Position numbers and translations under genes: made by a program. Below the pieces are notes generated by a model that was not told the origin of the DNA, ran no database searches, and saw only the letters and a list, made by a program, of their open reading frames with translations. From CAVVEQ01 sp963828855 (GTDB lineage Bacteria; Chloroflexota; Anaerolineae; Anaerolineales; Anaerolineaceae): 64,000 bases of DNA. Positions 21,878 through 32,169 of the stretch are shown here, piece after piece (positions within the stretch are counted from its first letter, which is position 1; each line of letters opens with the position of its first letter). Where the stretch lies: assembly GCA_963828855.1 (NCBI GenBank), contig CAWHGB010000002.1:558001-622000 (forward strand). Direction: 5' to 3'.

Positions 21878-22520
21878 TCAAACCTTATCCACCGGACCAT
21901 TGAAGCGAGTCATCGCAGGTTCGATCCCCTCGCGAGATATAAGCTTCCACCGCAGCTAAAAGGCGTGTCGAATACGCGGCGAAAGCATACTCCTTTTCCT
22001 CGGGGAAAAAATCCTCCAGAACGTAATCCGCAGCTGGCATTCTGCCTGGAGGTCTGCCGATCCCCAGCCGGGCGCGAGGGAATTGATTGGTGCCCAGCCG
22101 TTCGATGATGGAAACCATACCCTTTTGTCCCCCAGCGCTACCCTGGGCACGGATCCGAAGGGTACCCAACGGCAGATCGATATCATCATGAATGACCAAC
22201 AGGTGATCGGTTTCCACCTTGTAATACCTCGCGAGGGAAGCAACTGATGATCCGGAAAGATTCATGTAGGTTTGGGGTTTCACAAGGATCACCTGCGTCC
22301 TGCACCAGTCCGCTCCCGGTGATGGCTTTCGCCTGTACTTTGGACATCGGGATCTTGAAATGTGACGCCAATTCATCCAATCGCCATGAAACCGACATTA
22401 TGACGGTTGTGCCGGTAATCCCTGCCCGGGTTCCCCAATCCGGCGAAGAGAAAGGGGCCTTCCCAGGCTTTTGATCTTTCCGGGAGTAGTTAGTTTCGAA
22501 TTTATCGGATTGTTTTCCAT
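21878..22520 (-). CDS. pth: Peptidyl-tRNA hydrolase, frameshifted
   Basis: Recycles peptidyl-tRNA released from ribosomes. The reconstructed protein starts MENNPINSK and moves by one-base shifts to PFLFAGLGNPGRDYRHNRHN (family signature with the substrate Asn) and then VKPQTYMNLSGSSVA and VIHDDIDLPLGTLRIRAQGS, which carries the catalytic-site Asp and GSAGGQKG. The C-terminus GIEPAMTRFNGPVDKV ends at 21878. About 210 residues, with four shifts. It is sandwiched between the anchored hypothetical protein and mfd with gaps of a few bases. Confidence 0.88.
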
Positions 22521-22526
22521 GATTTT

Positions 22527-23138
22527 TCACTTCCGCTTATTCAGCCATCGCAGACCGAGGTAAAGCCCGAGGGCGAGGAAAAGTCCCAGCGTCCCGATCA
22601 CTCCGGCACGCAAGCTGGAGATCAGCTCCTGGCTGCTCACTGCAGCTGGATTCTCAGGACAACGGGGTTGCAGTGTCGTTTACTGAAGCTGGATCGTAAT
22701 CCGGCACACTGGTGGGATCGCTGTTGGGATATTCTTCATGCTCGGTTGGATCCAGTGGAGGAATAATTTGCTCACCCGGATATCATCCACGATCGTTTCC
22801 ACCTGGCTGCCATCACTTTTCGAAACCACCACCCTGAGGCGGTAAGCTGCCATCCGGGATTCCTGGTGGTATCCCAATTTGCAATGATCTGGTTACTCAC
22901 AGGATCATTTTGCTTGCCGAAGGGAAAACCAGGCATCCCTCCGGGCTGAACCCGAAGAACACTTCGGAAAACGCAAACCCATCGCATATTGGTGGACCCG
23001 GCAATCCCCACCACCCCGCGGACCGCATCCCCTGGTAGAGGTACATCCACGCGCGGCGATCCGGCAGAAGTCTGGCTGAAGGATCGCCGAAGGGACATGA
23101 GAATAACGGATAAGAATTGAAACTATTTTCAAGAGCAT
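22527..23138 (-). CDS. Probable secreted, C-terminally anchored protein (hypothetical), frameshifted
   Basis: A poorly conserved gene recovered from at least four frames. A hydrophobic start (MLLKIVSILIRYS) is followed by a beta-rich segment with DVPLPGDAVRGVVGIAGSTNM, FAFSEVFFGFSPEG, NDPVSNQIIANWDTT and PPLDP-like turns, and finally a membrane helix with a positive end (VIGTLGLFLALGLYLGLRWLNKRK). This suggests an Ig-like extracytoplasmic domain tethered by a C-terminal helix. I cannot name the family. It probably heads an operon with pth and mfd; the pth start is seven bases downstream. Confidence 0.55.
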
Positions 23139-23304
23139 GGCAACCTGTAAGTTTAACATATGCCGGATAAAGCTGCAATTTTTACCATTAACGGTGAATA
23201 ATTCCTCATATGCATGTTGCGATCGATTATGCAATTGTGAAGATCTCAATCTCATTGATCAATAATCGAATAAACCCTTGACTATTAATGTTATAATTTT
23301 TTTT

Positions 23305-23757
23305 ATGACCGATCAAAATGCCTTACCCGAAGCAGGTGTGGATACGGCGGTATCGGAGCAATCCCACCGAGCAAAGATCAGTTAAAAAGATCGTATATTG
23401 GATCATCGGAATTTTTGTCGGTTTGCTGGTAATTATCCATCGCGACAGCAATCTGGATTGCACAACCGGATGTGGATTCAGCCAAGGTCAGGGATTTCTT
23501 CCTGATCGTTATGGTCCTGGTTTCCTTTGTAGTCAGTATTGCTTTGGTAATTCTTGTTGATCCAGGTTGCGTTACTGGTTAATCTTCTCAATAATGAAAT
23601 CCGCCCGGTACTTGCCAACCTGATCGATTCGGTCAATGATCTGAAGGGTACCACCGCATTCCTGAGCGAGAATCTGGTGGAGCCGGTTATAAAGCTTAAT
23701 GAGTATTTGGCCGGTATGAAACAACTGATGGATATCCTTCGCCCGTTCAGGAAATAA
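23305..23757 (+). CDS. Small membrane protein (hypothetical), frameshifted
   Basis: About 150 residues. The ATG at 23305 gives a polar N-terminus (MTDQNALPEAGVDTAVSEQ). After a shift come two membrane helices (KKIVYWIIGIFVGLLVI and FFLIVMVLVSFVVSIALVILL). The C-terminus is amphipathic and apolipophorin-like (VNLLNNEIRPVLANLIDSVNDL...LRPFRK). Its location just before a YtxH protein and its layout fit the small DUF948-like membrane proteins that often accompany YtxH genes; no biochemical role is known. Promoter-like TATAAT occurs at about 23291. Confidence 0.65.
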
Positions 23758-23797
23758 CCCTGGCGGGATATCAATATCAACCGAAAGGAGAATTAAA

Positions 23798-24128
23798 ATG
23801 TCTGACCGTGATGATTTTGGTGCGTTTTTGATTGGCTTCGTAGTTGGAGGTGTTGCCGGTGCTGTTACCGCTCTCCTTCTTGCCCCCCAATCCGGGGAGG
23901 AAACACGGGCGATGATCAAGGATCGCGCGATCGAATTGCGCGATAAGACCGTGGAAACCTACGAAGATGCCCGCGCCCGGGCGGAAGCAGCCGCTGATGA
24001 AGCTGTCAAACGGGCGGATGCCCTCTTGAAACAGGCAAAAGCAACTGCTGCCCAACTTAAAGGCTCGGAGACCGTCGTCATCGAAGCGGAGCCCAAAAAA
24101 GGCTCCGAAAGCTGCGGCGAAATCCTAG
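23798..24128 (+). CDS. YtxH domain protein
   Basis: About 110 residues. An N-terminal Gly-rich membrane helix (GAFLIGFVVGGVAGAVTALLLAPQSGEETR) is the YtxH signature. A long charged helix follows, rich in Ala, Glu and Lys (YEDARARAEAAADEAVKRADALLKQ). A one-base shift in the A-run at 24096-24100 hides the natural end KAPKAAAKS, with a stop at 24126-24128. AAAGGAG precedes the ATG. YtxH proteins are linked to envelope stress in Firmicutes, but their function is unclear. A terminator follows. Confidence 0.85.
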
Positions 24129-24142
24129 GATTAGTATTTGGA

Positions 24143-24175
24143 AAAAAGAGCTGGCATACCCTGCCAGCTCTTTTT
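24143..24175. terminator. Bidirectional terminator
   Basis: Stem AAAGAGCTGGCA/TGCCAGCTCTTT with a 5-base loop, A-rich on the left and T-rich on the right. It separates the convergent YtxH and NAD(P)HX-repair genes. Confidence 0.85.
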
Positions 24176-24180
24176 CGCGT

Positions 24181-25807
24181 TTATCGTAATCCCGGCGAGG
24201 ATCTACGCCGATCGAATCGATCACGTCACTCGCCAGAACAGCATGCCTCATCTCCACTTGATATCTGCAGCTGCCAAGCCGGCCTGCGCATGGATCCAGG
24301 CGCCGCACATCGGCAGCTTCAACGGCTCCCATTCCCTGTGCGCGTAGTCCGGTGATCATCCCGGCAAGAACATCTCCGGTGCCTGCCTTCGCCAGTGCGG
24401 AGGTTGCCGACAGGAACCACAAAAATTCTCCCATCCGGTGCAGCGACCACTGTCAGATGCGCCTTTAAGCACGACCACCTGTTTCCATTCTCGCGCATAT
24501 TTACTGGCGATACCAATCCGGTCTGTTTGAATTGTCTTCAACAGCTAATCCGTCAGAGCGGCCATCTCGCCCGGGTGCGGAGTCAGGATCGCAATTTCGG
24601 CAGGGTCTCTTTACCCAGTCGTTCTCTTTGATAAGCAGGGTCAATCCGTCAGCGTCAATTACCAGCGGTGGGAGGATGGTGGGTCACTGGCTGCCGGCAT
24701 TATCAGATTCCAGAAATCCGATTCTGTCCCTTCCTGGTCAGTTCTGGTCGGGTGAGGATGAGCTTCTTCAAGAAACCCGCCGTCGTTTCCTCGCTGCCCC
24801 AACCCGGGACCAAGCAGCATGGCGGTGACTCTTCTCGAGGTTTTCGCGACATGACTAGGGCTGCGTCGCTGTGGATCACACCCTGCTCGTGCGGGAGCAT
24901 CAACCAGGTGGCTTCGGGGATTTGCCCGGCCAGGTTTGGTAGATCGGTCCGGGAATGGCCAGCCGGACCAAACCAACCCCGACCCGGTAAGCTGCTTTGG
25001 CAGCCAGAAGAGCAGCACCGGTGTAATTGGTTGATCCCGCTGCGATCAACGCTGTGCCAAAGGTTCCCTTGTGACCCTGAGGCTCGCGGGCTGGAAGCAA
25101 ACTCGCTCACCATCTCGCGTATCGATTACCTCGGGATTGAAATGACTTTCCATGCCGCAAACTGTCGGAGAACTGCAGATCCACCACATCCAACTCTCCT
25201 GCCAGGGCAAATGCCGGAAATCGCATCAACCCTTCCTTAACAGCACCCATGCAAAGGGTGATATCCGCCGGGATCGTTTCCGGAGCGGCATTCCCGCTTT
25301 CCAGATCCACCCCGGAAGGGCAATCCACGGCAATGACCGGAATTTGGTTGGAGTATGGTTTGAATGGATCCAAGCAAGGCAGCCACCTCCGCTTTTAGTG
25401 GTAGTTTCACCCCAGCCCCAAGCACGCCATCCAGGAGAAGGGTGGAATTCCTCCAGGCATTCCATCAATCGTCTCCTTCTTTCTTTGGGTCAAAAATCAG
25501 GATCGTCCCCCAGCCTCGATCAGGCGCTGAACGCAGGGCATCATTCCTCTCCCTGGGTCGGGCCAGAATGGCTCGCGCTTCCCAACCATTCGCTGCCAGT
25601 TCCGCCAACGCCACCAGCGCATCCCCCCCATTATTGCCGGATCCAACCAAGCGCGGTGATGACCTTTTGGTTCATCAGCAAAATATCGTATCAATAAAAT
25701 TCGCGATCCCTTTCCCGGCAGGTTCCATTAATTTTTCAACACTCGATCCGGAATCGAATGGCCTCGTTCTCGATTTCCCGCATTTGCTGTAAAGTGACAA
25801 GTTTCAT
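24181..25807 (-). CDS. nnr: Bifunctional NAD(P)HX epimerase/dehydratase, heavily frameshifted
   Basis: Metabolite-repair enzyme: an N-terminal NnrE epimerase and a C-terminal NnrD ADP-dependent dehydratase, as in E. coli YjeF. The N-terminus MKLVTLQQMREIENEAIRF is typical. NnrE motifs are GSGNNGGDALVALAELAANG and VIAVDCPSGVDLESG. NnrD begins with REPQGHKGTFGTALIAAGS and ends with the ATP-site motif AKAGTGDVLAGMITGLRAQG. About 500 residues, but spread over all three frames with roughly eight shifts, the densest in the window. The stop at 24181 is inferred from the last frame and is uncertain. Confidence 0.85.
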
Positions 25808-25878
25808 GTCGGCCTCATTTTCTTGGGTTATTCCGGCTGAATTATAAACCCCGAATTTCACGCTGGTATAATGACGGG

Positions 25879-27443
25879 ATGAAAAAACTGCTCTACATCG
25901 CGGTTTTTTTCGCCGGGATGACCAGCCTGGCGGTGGAATTTAGCGCCTCCCGTCTCCTGGGGAATTACTTCGGTACCAGCAACCTGGTCTGGGCGAGCAT
26001 CATCGGTTTGATCTTGATCTACCTCACCCTGGGATATTTCATCGGCGGCGCCTGGGCAGACCGATCCCCAAAGTTCAAGACTTTCTTCACCATTCTCCTT
26101 TGGGCGGGTTTTAGCGTCGGCTTGATCCCGCTGATCTCGCGTCCTATCCTTAGGTTCTCCGCCCAGGCATTCGACCATCTTCAATTCGGGGTTCTGATCG
26201 GTTCCTTTGTGGCGGTGATGATCCTGTTCAGCATCCCGGTCACCCTGCTGGGAACAGCTTCACCTTTCGCAATCCGCCTGGGGATCAAGGACGCCTCCGA
26301 AGCCGGCGGGCTTTCGGGGAGGATCTATGCCACCTCCACCCTCGGTTCATTTATCGGAACTTTTCTCCCCGTTCTGGTGCTTATCCCCACCATCGGCACC
26401 TACCGGACCTTCCTGGTTTTCAGTTTACTCCTGGTTTGTCATCTCGATATTCGGGTTATGGAAAGCAGTGGGAACACGGTCGGCTCTAATTTATCTCTGG
26501 ATGCCTATCATCCTGATCCTTCTTATGATCCTTGGTTTTCGCGGTTTTGATAAAAACAGCTCGGGTTTGATCTACGAAACCGAGTCTGCCTACAACTATA
26601 TCCAGGTCCAGGAAAAAGAGGGGTATCGATTCTTACGGCTGAACGAAGGACAGGGAATTCATTCCATCTGGCACCCGACCGAGTTATTCTATGGTGGTCC
26701 CTGGGAACAGGTTCTTGCAGGTCCATTTTTCAACCCCCCGGGTGTTGATTCAGATCGGGAATCAACGTGACATGGCGATCATCGGCCTCGCCGCTGGGAC
26801 TACCGCCCGCCAGGCTGCCGCGGTTTTCCCCAATATCCACATTGACGGGTACGAGATCGATCCAAAGATCATTGATGTGGGCAAGCAGTATTTCGGCATG
26901 GACATCCCCCAGTTGACAGCCTTGGCAGAGGATGGGCGCATGGGGTTGGCAAAGAGCGAAAAGGAATACCAGGTCATCTCCGTGGATGCCTACCGACCTC
27001 CGTATATCCCAGCCCATCTAACCACGGTGGAGTTCTTTCAAACCGTCTTCGACCATCTAACCCCGGATGGCGTGATGGTGATCAACGTTGGCCGGGCACC
27101 ATCCGACCGCAGCCTGGTGGATGCGCTTTTCAGCACCATCTCGCAGGTTTTTCCCTCGGTGTATATCGCTGATTTGCCGCTTTCATTCAATACGTTGATC
27201 TATGCCACAAAATCACCAACCTCGGTTTCCAACCTGGCCGCCAATATTGATCTCTTGGAACAGCGCGGAAACCCACCGCCGCTCTTGATGAAGTCATTGT
27301 ATATCGCTTTCAAGAATCTCCAGCCTTCACCACAGGTGGATGAAAAGCTGGTCTTCACGGATGACCGCTCACCGGTGGAATGGATCACCAACACTATGAT
27401 CTTAAAGTTCCTGGTTTCGGATCAAATGGAGCAACTGCAATGA
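25879..27443 (+). CDS. Membrane-fused spermidine-synthase-like protein, two frameshifts
   Basis: About 520 residues. The N-terminal half has six to seven membrane helices (AVFFAGMTSLAVEFSASRLLG, LIYLTLGYFIGGAWADRS, and so on). The C-terminal half is a spermidine-synthase/methyltransferase fold: YNYIQVQE, FLRLNEGQGIHS, then MAIIGLAAGTTARQAAAVFP (nucleotide loop), IDGYEIDPKIIDVGKQYF and ISVDAYRPPYIPAHLTTVEFF. Shifts occur near 26430 and 26740. Such fused proteins are common in Chloroflexota. Polyamine synthase activity is not established for them, and several catalytic positions differ. The stop overlaps the next start. Confidence 0.8.
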
Positions 27444-28159
27444 AATTCCTGCGGACATTTTCCAGCATCGCGATCATTATCCTTGATTCCCATTTTCCTG
27501 CTGATGACTTCCATCCGCATCCTGATCAACCCGGATTACCCGCTGGTGGAATACCGCATGCCAGGCTTCCCGGCCGATCCCTTTGGTTTCACTCCGGACG
27601 AGCGGTTGAATTACGCCCAGGTTTCGGTGGAGTACCTGCTGAACAGCGAACCGGTTTCATTTTTGGGGGATCTAAAAATGGCGGATGGCTCCCCACTCTA
27701 CAACGACCGCGAGCTTGAGCCACATGCTGGATGTGAAAAACCTGGTACAGGGGATGCTTCGAGCTTGGTGGTTCATTCTCGCCGTGCTGCTGCTTCTTGA
27801 CATTTCTAGCCTGGAGATATCCGCTGGCTGGATGGGTTTTTCCACCAGATCGTTTGGGGAGGCTGGGCGACCCTCGCACTGGTGGGTTTTCTGGTGCTTA
27901 TCCACTTTCCTGGATTTCAGCGCCCTCTTCACCGGGTTTCACCGCATCTTCTTCACCGGTGATACCTGGCTTTTCTACACGTCGGACTCGCTGATCCGTC
28001 TGTTTCCCGAACGATTCTGGTCGGATGCGTTTCTCTACATCGGGATCTTCACCATCGCTGGCGGTTTGATCGCGATCTTTGGTGGTCGAGCGCTTGCCAA
28101 GCGTTTTGAAAAGCCGCTTAAACCGGATACGATTTTTCCTACCAAACATCTTTGTTTAA
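27440..28159 (+). CDS. TIGR01906/DUF1461 family integral membrane protein, frameshifted
   Basis: About 240 residues. An N-terminal membrane helix (MKFLRTFSSIAIIILIPIFLL) is followed by an extracytoplasmic region with YPLVEYRMPGFPADPFGFTPDERLNYA and HMLDVKNLV, the family signature, and then three more helices (AWWFILAVLLLLAW, LALVGFLVLIHFP, FLYIGIFTIAGGLIAIFGG). Shifts occur near 27480, 27720, 27800 and 27840. The C-terminal end is uncertain: the open frame runs on into the gpmA region, and a stop at 28157-28159 in another frame is plausible. The ATG overlaps the upstream TGA. No biochemical function is known for this family. Confidence 0.75.
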
Positions 28160-28184
28160 TTCGGCAAAAAGTCAATCCTCGTAG

Positions 28185-28257
28185 GGCGGGTACGTTTTTG
28201 TACCCGCCATCAACCCAGCCTCCGATTAAAAAGATTAGTGGGTGCCGCGGCACCCAC
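28185..28257. repeat. Two REP-like palindromes
   Basis: A hairpin at 28185-28208 (GGCGGGTAC / GTACCCGCC) is followed by a perfect 20-base palindrome at 28238-28257 (GTGGGTGCCGCGGCACCCAC). Both sit between the convergent DUF1461 and gpmA genes. The GTAGGG-like lead and GGGTGCC core resemble dispersed intergenic palindromes. The 28185 hairpin could also act as a weak terminator, as it has a T-rich loop but no U-run. Confidence 0.6.
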
Positions 28258-28283
28258 CAATTATCAAATAATCCTGAAGAAAC

Positions 28284-29033
28284 CTATTTTGCCTTACCCT
28301 GGTTCTTGACCGCCTCCATGGCTTTGGCAACCGCCTCTTCATTGCCCAGGTAATAATGCTTGATCGGTTTCAGATCGTTATCCAGCTCATAGACCAGCGG
28401 GATGCCGGTGGGGATATTCAACCCGACGATCTCGTCCTCGGGGATGTTATCCAGATATTTCACCAGCGCGCGCAGGCTGTTGCCGTGGGCGGCGATGAGC
28501 ACTTTTTTCCCACCTTTCACCGACGGCACGATCGTCTCATGCCAGTAGGGCAGGAAGCGTTCCACGGTATCCTTCAGGCATTCGCAGGTTGGCAGCTCGG
28601 CATCCGGTCAATCCTGCATATCGCGGATCCTTACCCGGGTAACGTTCGTCAGTTTTTTCTAGCGCGGGCGGACGAATATCGTAGCTGCGCCGCCAGATAT
28701 GGACCTGCTCCTCGCCGAATTTCGCGGCCATCTCGGCCTTGTTCAACCCCTGCAGTGCGCCGTAATGGCGCTCGTTCAACCGCCAGGAATTGATCACCGG
28801 CAGGTACATCCGGTCCATCTCGTCCAGCGCGATCCAGAGCGTGCGGATGGCCCGCTTCAGGACAGAGGTGTAGCACAGGTCAAAATCGTACCCCCCCTCC
28901 TTAAGTGCTCTTCCCCGCCTGGTGAGCTTCCATGACACCCTTTTCCAGATAGGTCCACATCGGTCCAGCCGGTGAAACGGTTTTCCATGTTCCAGGTGCT
29001 TTCGCCGTGCCGCAGCAATACGATCTTGTACAT
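28284..29033 (-). CDS. gpmA: 2,3-bisphosphoglycerate-dependent phosphoglycerate mutase, frameshifted
   Basis: Glycolytic enzyme interconverting 3- and 2-phosphoglycerate. The start MYKIVLLRHGESTWN has GGAGG seven bases upstream and carries the phospho-His motif. Next are NRFTGWTDVDLSGKG, the frame with YDFDLCYTSVLKRAIRTLW and RLNERHYGALQGLNKAE, and the second active-site His in KKVLIAAHGNSLRALVKYLD. The C-terminus ends NQGKAK. About 248 residues with shifts near 28920 and 28610. This is the cofactor-dependent GpmA rather than the manganese enzyme. Confidence 0.92.
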
Positions 29034-29059
29034 ACATTCCTCCATCAGGTAAATATATT

Positions 29060-29087
29060 TGTAGCGCAAGTTATAACTTGCGCTACA
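29060..29087. repeat. 28-base perfect palindrome
   Basis: Two exact 14-base half-sites (TGTAGCGCAAGTTA and its complement) without a spacer, between gpmA and the ABC ATPase gene. No U-run follows on either strand, so it is more like a REP element or an operator than a terminator. Confidence 0.65.
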
Positions 29088-29113
29088 TTTCGTATCTGGT
29101 AAACGATTAGTAT

Positions 29114-30229
29114 CTAGTTGATCGCGACCGGGTTATCCGGATCTGCCGCAGGGATCAAAGAGATGGATCTTGTCCATGTTGAAGACCAGGTCGATCTCTT
29201 CGCCAACAGTATAGCGTGAGCGGGGATCAACCCGGGCAACAAAACTGTGTTCGCCGATGACAAGATACAGGTAGATCTCATTCCCCATCAGCTCGGTCAC
29301 ATCCACCTTGGCTTTCGTTTTCGCGATGTGGATTCCGGGTGGAAGGAAATCGGGATTATAAATATCTTCCGGTCGGATCCCAAGGATCATATCCTTATCG
29401 AGATGATCTTTGTAAACCGCTTTCAGGGTATCGGGGACGTTGAAAGTGAATTCCCCCGCAGTGATCACGATATCGCCGCCCTGCTTGGTCAGTTTGACCG
29501 GGAAGAAATTCATGGCCGGCGAGCCGATGAAACCAGCCACGAACTGGTTCTTGGGATGATCGTACATGTTCTGCGGTGTATCCAGCTGCTGCAGGATGCC
29601 CCGGTTCATCACCGCGATGCGGGTGGCCATGGTCATGGCTTCCATCTGGTCGTGGGTCACATAGATGAAGGTGGTCTGCAGGCGCTGGTGCAGCTTGCTG
29701 ATCTCCGCGCGGGTCTGGACACGCAGCTTGGCATCCAGGTTGGATAGCGGTTCATCAAAGAGGAAGACCTTGGGTTCGCGCACGATGGCCCGCCCAACAG
29801 CCACACGCTGGCGCTGCCCGCCGGAGAGCTCGCGCGGTTTGCGTTTGAGCAAGCGCTTCGATCCCCAGGACTTTCGCTGCCGCTTCCACACGTTCCTTGA
29901 TCTTGAGCTTTGTCGATCTTGCGCAGTTTGAGCCCGAAGGCCATGTTGTCGTAGACGGTCATATGCGGGTAAAGCGCGTAGGATTGGAACACCATGGCGA
30001 TGTCGCGGTCCTTGGGGGGAACTTCATTCACCACCCGGTCGCCGATCAGCACGCTTCCGTCGGTCACTTCCTCCAACCCAGCCAGGCACCTCAGGGCGGT
30101 CGTCTTGCCGCAGCCCGAGGGGCCCACCAGAACCAGGAATTCCTTATCTTCGACATCCAGGTTCAGGTTGTTCAGAGCCACAAAATCGCCAAACTTCTTC
30201 GTCACATTCTTGTAGGTTACGCTTGCCAT
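29114..30229 (-). CDS. ABC transporter ATP-binding protein, MalK/UgpC/MsmX type, frameshifted
   Basis: ATPase of about 370 residues for carbohydrate uptake systems. The nucleotide domain has VGPSGCGKTTALRCLAGLE (Walker A), AMVFQSYALYPHMTVYDNM (Q-loop), ELSGGQRQRVAVGRAI (signature), VFLFDEPLSNLDAKLR (Walker B) and IYVTHDQMEAM (H-loop). The C-terminal OB-fold regulatory domain (MILGIRPEDIYNP, VDVTELMGNEIYLYLVIGE) is complete. Shifts occur near 29920 and 29140, the latter restoring FDPAADPDNPVAIN with a stop at 29114. No permease or binding protein is adjacent, so it may serve several transporters, as MsmX does. Confidence 0.9.
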
Positions 30230-30363
30230 GTCTTCCTCCTTCCGGAATGAGTATAGTGATTTGATTATAGTGCCAAATAAAATGGAAAAGCAAGCGTTTC
30301 AACAAGGAATTTTGTCAAGGTGAACTGGATCTTTCTGTCGTTCGTTCGATAAAATAGTCTTCG

Positions 30364-31321
30364 CTATTTTAGAGAACTGACAAAAAAATCCGTCAACCGC
30401 TGGTTATATTCAGGTCGGTTTTGGGCTTCCCGGTACGCCAGGGCGTGTTCGCAGCCATGGATCACCCAACTTGGAGTCCCGGGGACAACCTTAAGTAATG
30501 CTTCCATGTTCTGGATTGGGATAACGTCATCTGTATCACAATGTATCAACATGAGTGGACGCGGTGGGATCCGGGAAATCTCGTTGATCGGGCGGGAATC
30601 GGTAAAATCATAACCATATAACAGGCGGGTCATCCATACAGTGGGAATAATAAAGATCTTCGGAAGACCTGTTTCCTTCTGAACATTTCGCTCCAAAATG
30701 GGAAGGATCTCGGAAAATGCGCTGTCAACGGCAACAGCGCCTATGTCTTCCTCCTCCGCAGCAGCACCTATGACCGATGCCGCGCCAAGCGAATACCCGA
30801 ATACCCCGATTTTTCCGGGTTCATAACCCCTTCTCTTCCAGCCAGTCCACCGCTCCCAATACATCCTTTCGTTCTTTCAACCCGAAGGTGTAGCGGGCAT
30901 CGCTGCTCTCCCCATGCCCGCGCAGATCGATCATCAGGACGGAAATACCTTTTTCATGGAAGGCATTGGCAAATTCGATGAAATGTCCGGCAAATGCTTT
31001 CGTCCGGCTGTCATCCCGGCCGTGGACAAAAATGACCGCCCGCTCGTTTTCCTCAGATGGGATGAACCAGGCAGCGATGGTGGCATCACCAGTTCTTGCC
31101 GGGAAGCGTCACATTCTCATATTCCAACCCGATACGTTCCTGGATTTGCTGTCAGGATCAAATACTCGTTTGGGCATGGTAAGCTGGGTGGCTGCAATCA
31201 CCCCGACTGCCAGGAACAGGATCACCGAGAGGCAGACAATACCAAGAATCACCCAAAGGGCGATTTTCCATGCGTTATGTTTGGATTTCGGTTTATCTGG
31301 GGATGATAGGTTGTTCTTCAT
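30364..31321 (-). CDS. Membrane-anchored alpha/beta hydrolase, frameshifted
   Basis: About 315 residues. An N-terminal membrane anchor (AWKIALWVILGIVCLSVILFLAVGV) precedes an alpha/beta-hydrolase domain: AVIFVHGRDDSRTKAFAGHF, VLMIDLRGHGESS, nucleophile GYSLGAASV, Asp region LMLIHCDTDDVIPI and His in GCEHALAYREA. Shifts near 31120 and 30840 split it. The RGHGESS and GYSLGA signatures fit the serine aminopeptidase/lysophospholipase-like branch. The substrate is unknown. It is a single-gene unit. Confidence 0.82.
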
Positions 31322-31546
31322 AAGTATGACCCTCCATTCGAATTTGGATCACCTTATGCAAAGAATATCCACCCTGCTTATTCGGGAACGATTAGTTTAG
31401 GTGGAGCAGTCGATTTACTTTCACTATACTACGAATAGATAACATATTCCAATCTAGATTTCACGGTCAGGAATCCCGAATGTTAAAGGATTCGATCCGT
31501 TATATTAAAATATTGGATTTGTTAAGATATTGGCATGGCATTTTTC

Positions 31547-31576
31547 TTGCACCGCACCTCTCAATCGTGCTAGAAT
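31547..31576 (+). promoter_or_regulatory. Promoter of the nrdR-nrdJ operon
   Basis: TTGCAC (31547-31552), an 18-base spacer, then TAGAAT (31571-31576), in the 387-base gap after the hydrolase gene. It is the best sigma-70 match upstream of nrdR. I found no ACAC-type NrdR box and no cobalamin riboswitch core here. The rest of the gap (31322-31546) shows nothing I can name. Confidence 0.55.
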
Positions 31577-31612
31577 AGGAACGGTAAATGTACGGGCGAT
31601 TTGGATGTAAGT

Positions 31613-31634
31613 ACCGCCATATATGGCGGTTTTT
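31613..31634 (+). terminator. Terminator-like hairpin in the nrdR leader (possible attenuator)
   Basis: Perfect palindrome ACCGCCATATATGGCGGT followed by TTTT, about 30 bases after the expected transcription start and 75 bases before nrdR. A second CCCCC/GGGGG hairpin lies at about 31654-31677. No competing antiterminator stem was obvious. Confidence 0.6.
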
Positions 31635-31708
31635 CACCTCAAATCGGTTTCTTCCCCCTTCCGGTACGATTGGGGGTATTAACGGATATTGTTTAAAGGA
31701 GAGGAACC

Positions 31709-32159
31709 TTGCGCTGCCCTTACTGCCAACACGATCAATCCTCCGTTCTGGATACCACCCACGATAACCGCGGTGGTGTGCGCCGCCGCAGGCAGTGCGA
31801 TAACTGCCGCCAGCGCTTCAGCACCTACGAGCGCCCCATCCTCAACACCCCCCTGATCGTGAAAAAGGACGGCACCCGCGAGGAATTCGACCGCGAAAAG
31901 CTCGACCGACGGGCTGCGCCTGGCCTGCACCAAGCGCCCCGTCCCCGCCGGGCAGATCGACCAGCTCGTCGCCGAGATCGAAACCTCCCTGCAGCAGCTC
32001 GGCCGCGCTGAGGTTTCCTCCCGCGTGGTCGGCGATATGGCCATCGCCGGACTGAAAAAACTCGATCACATCGCCTATATCCGTTTCGCCATCGTCTACC
32101 TCCAGATGGACGACCTGCGCCAGATCCGCGACGAGATCAACACTCTACTGGAAGCCTAA
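31709..32159 (+). CDS. nrdR: Transcriptional repressor NrdR, one frameshift
   Basis: Zinc-ribbon plus ATP-cone repressor of ribonucleotide reductase genes, about 149 residues. It starts at TTG 31709 after AAAGGAGAGG. The zinc ribbon is CPYCQHDQSSVLDT...CDNCRQRF. The ATP-cone is IVKKDGTREEFDREKL and then, after a one-base insertion near 31908, DGLRLACTKRPVPAGQIDQLVAEIE. The C-terminus YIRFAIVYLQMDDLRQIRDEI is typical. It lies ten bases upstream of nrdJ, so the repressor is co-transcribed with its likely target. Confidence 0.92.
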
Positions 32160-32169
32160 AGGTATTGCC

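Noticed and set aside
31322..31708. Cobalamin riboswitch upstream of nrdR-nrdJ
   Set aside because: No B12-box-like conserved core was found by eye; only the terminator-like hairpins are supported.
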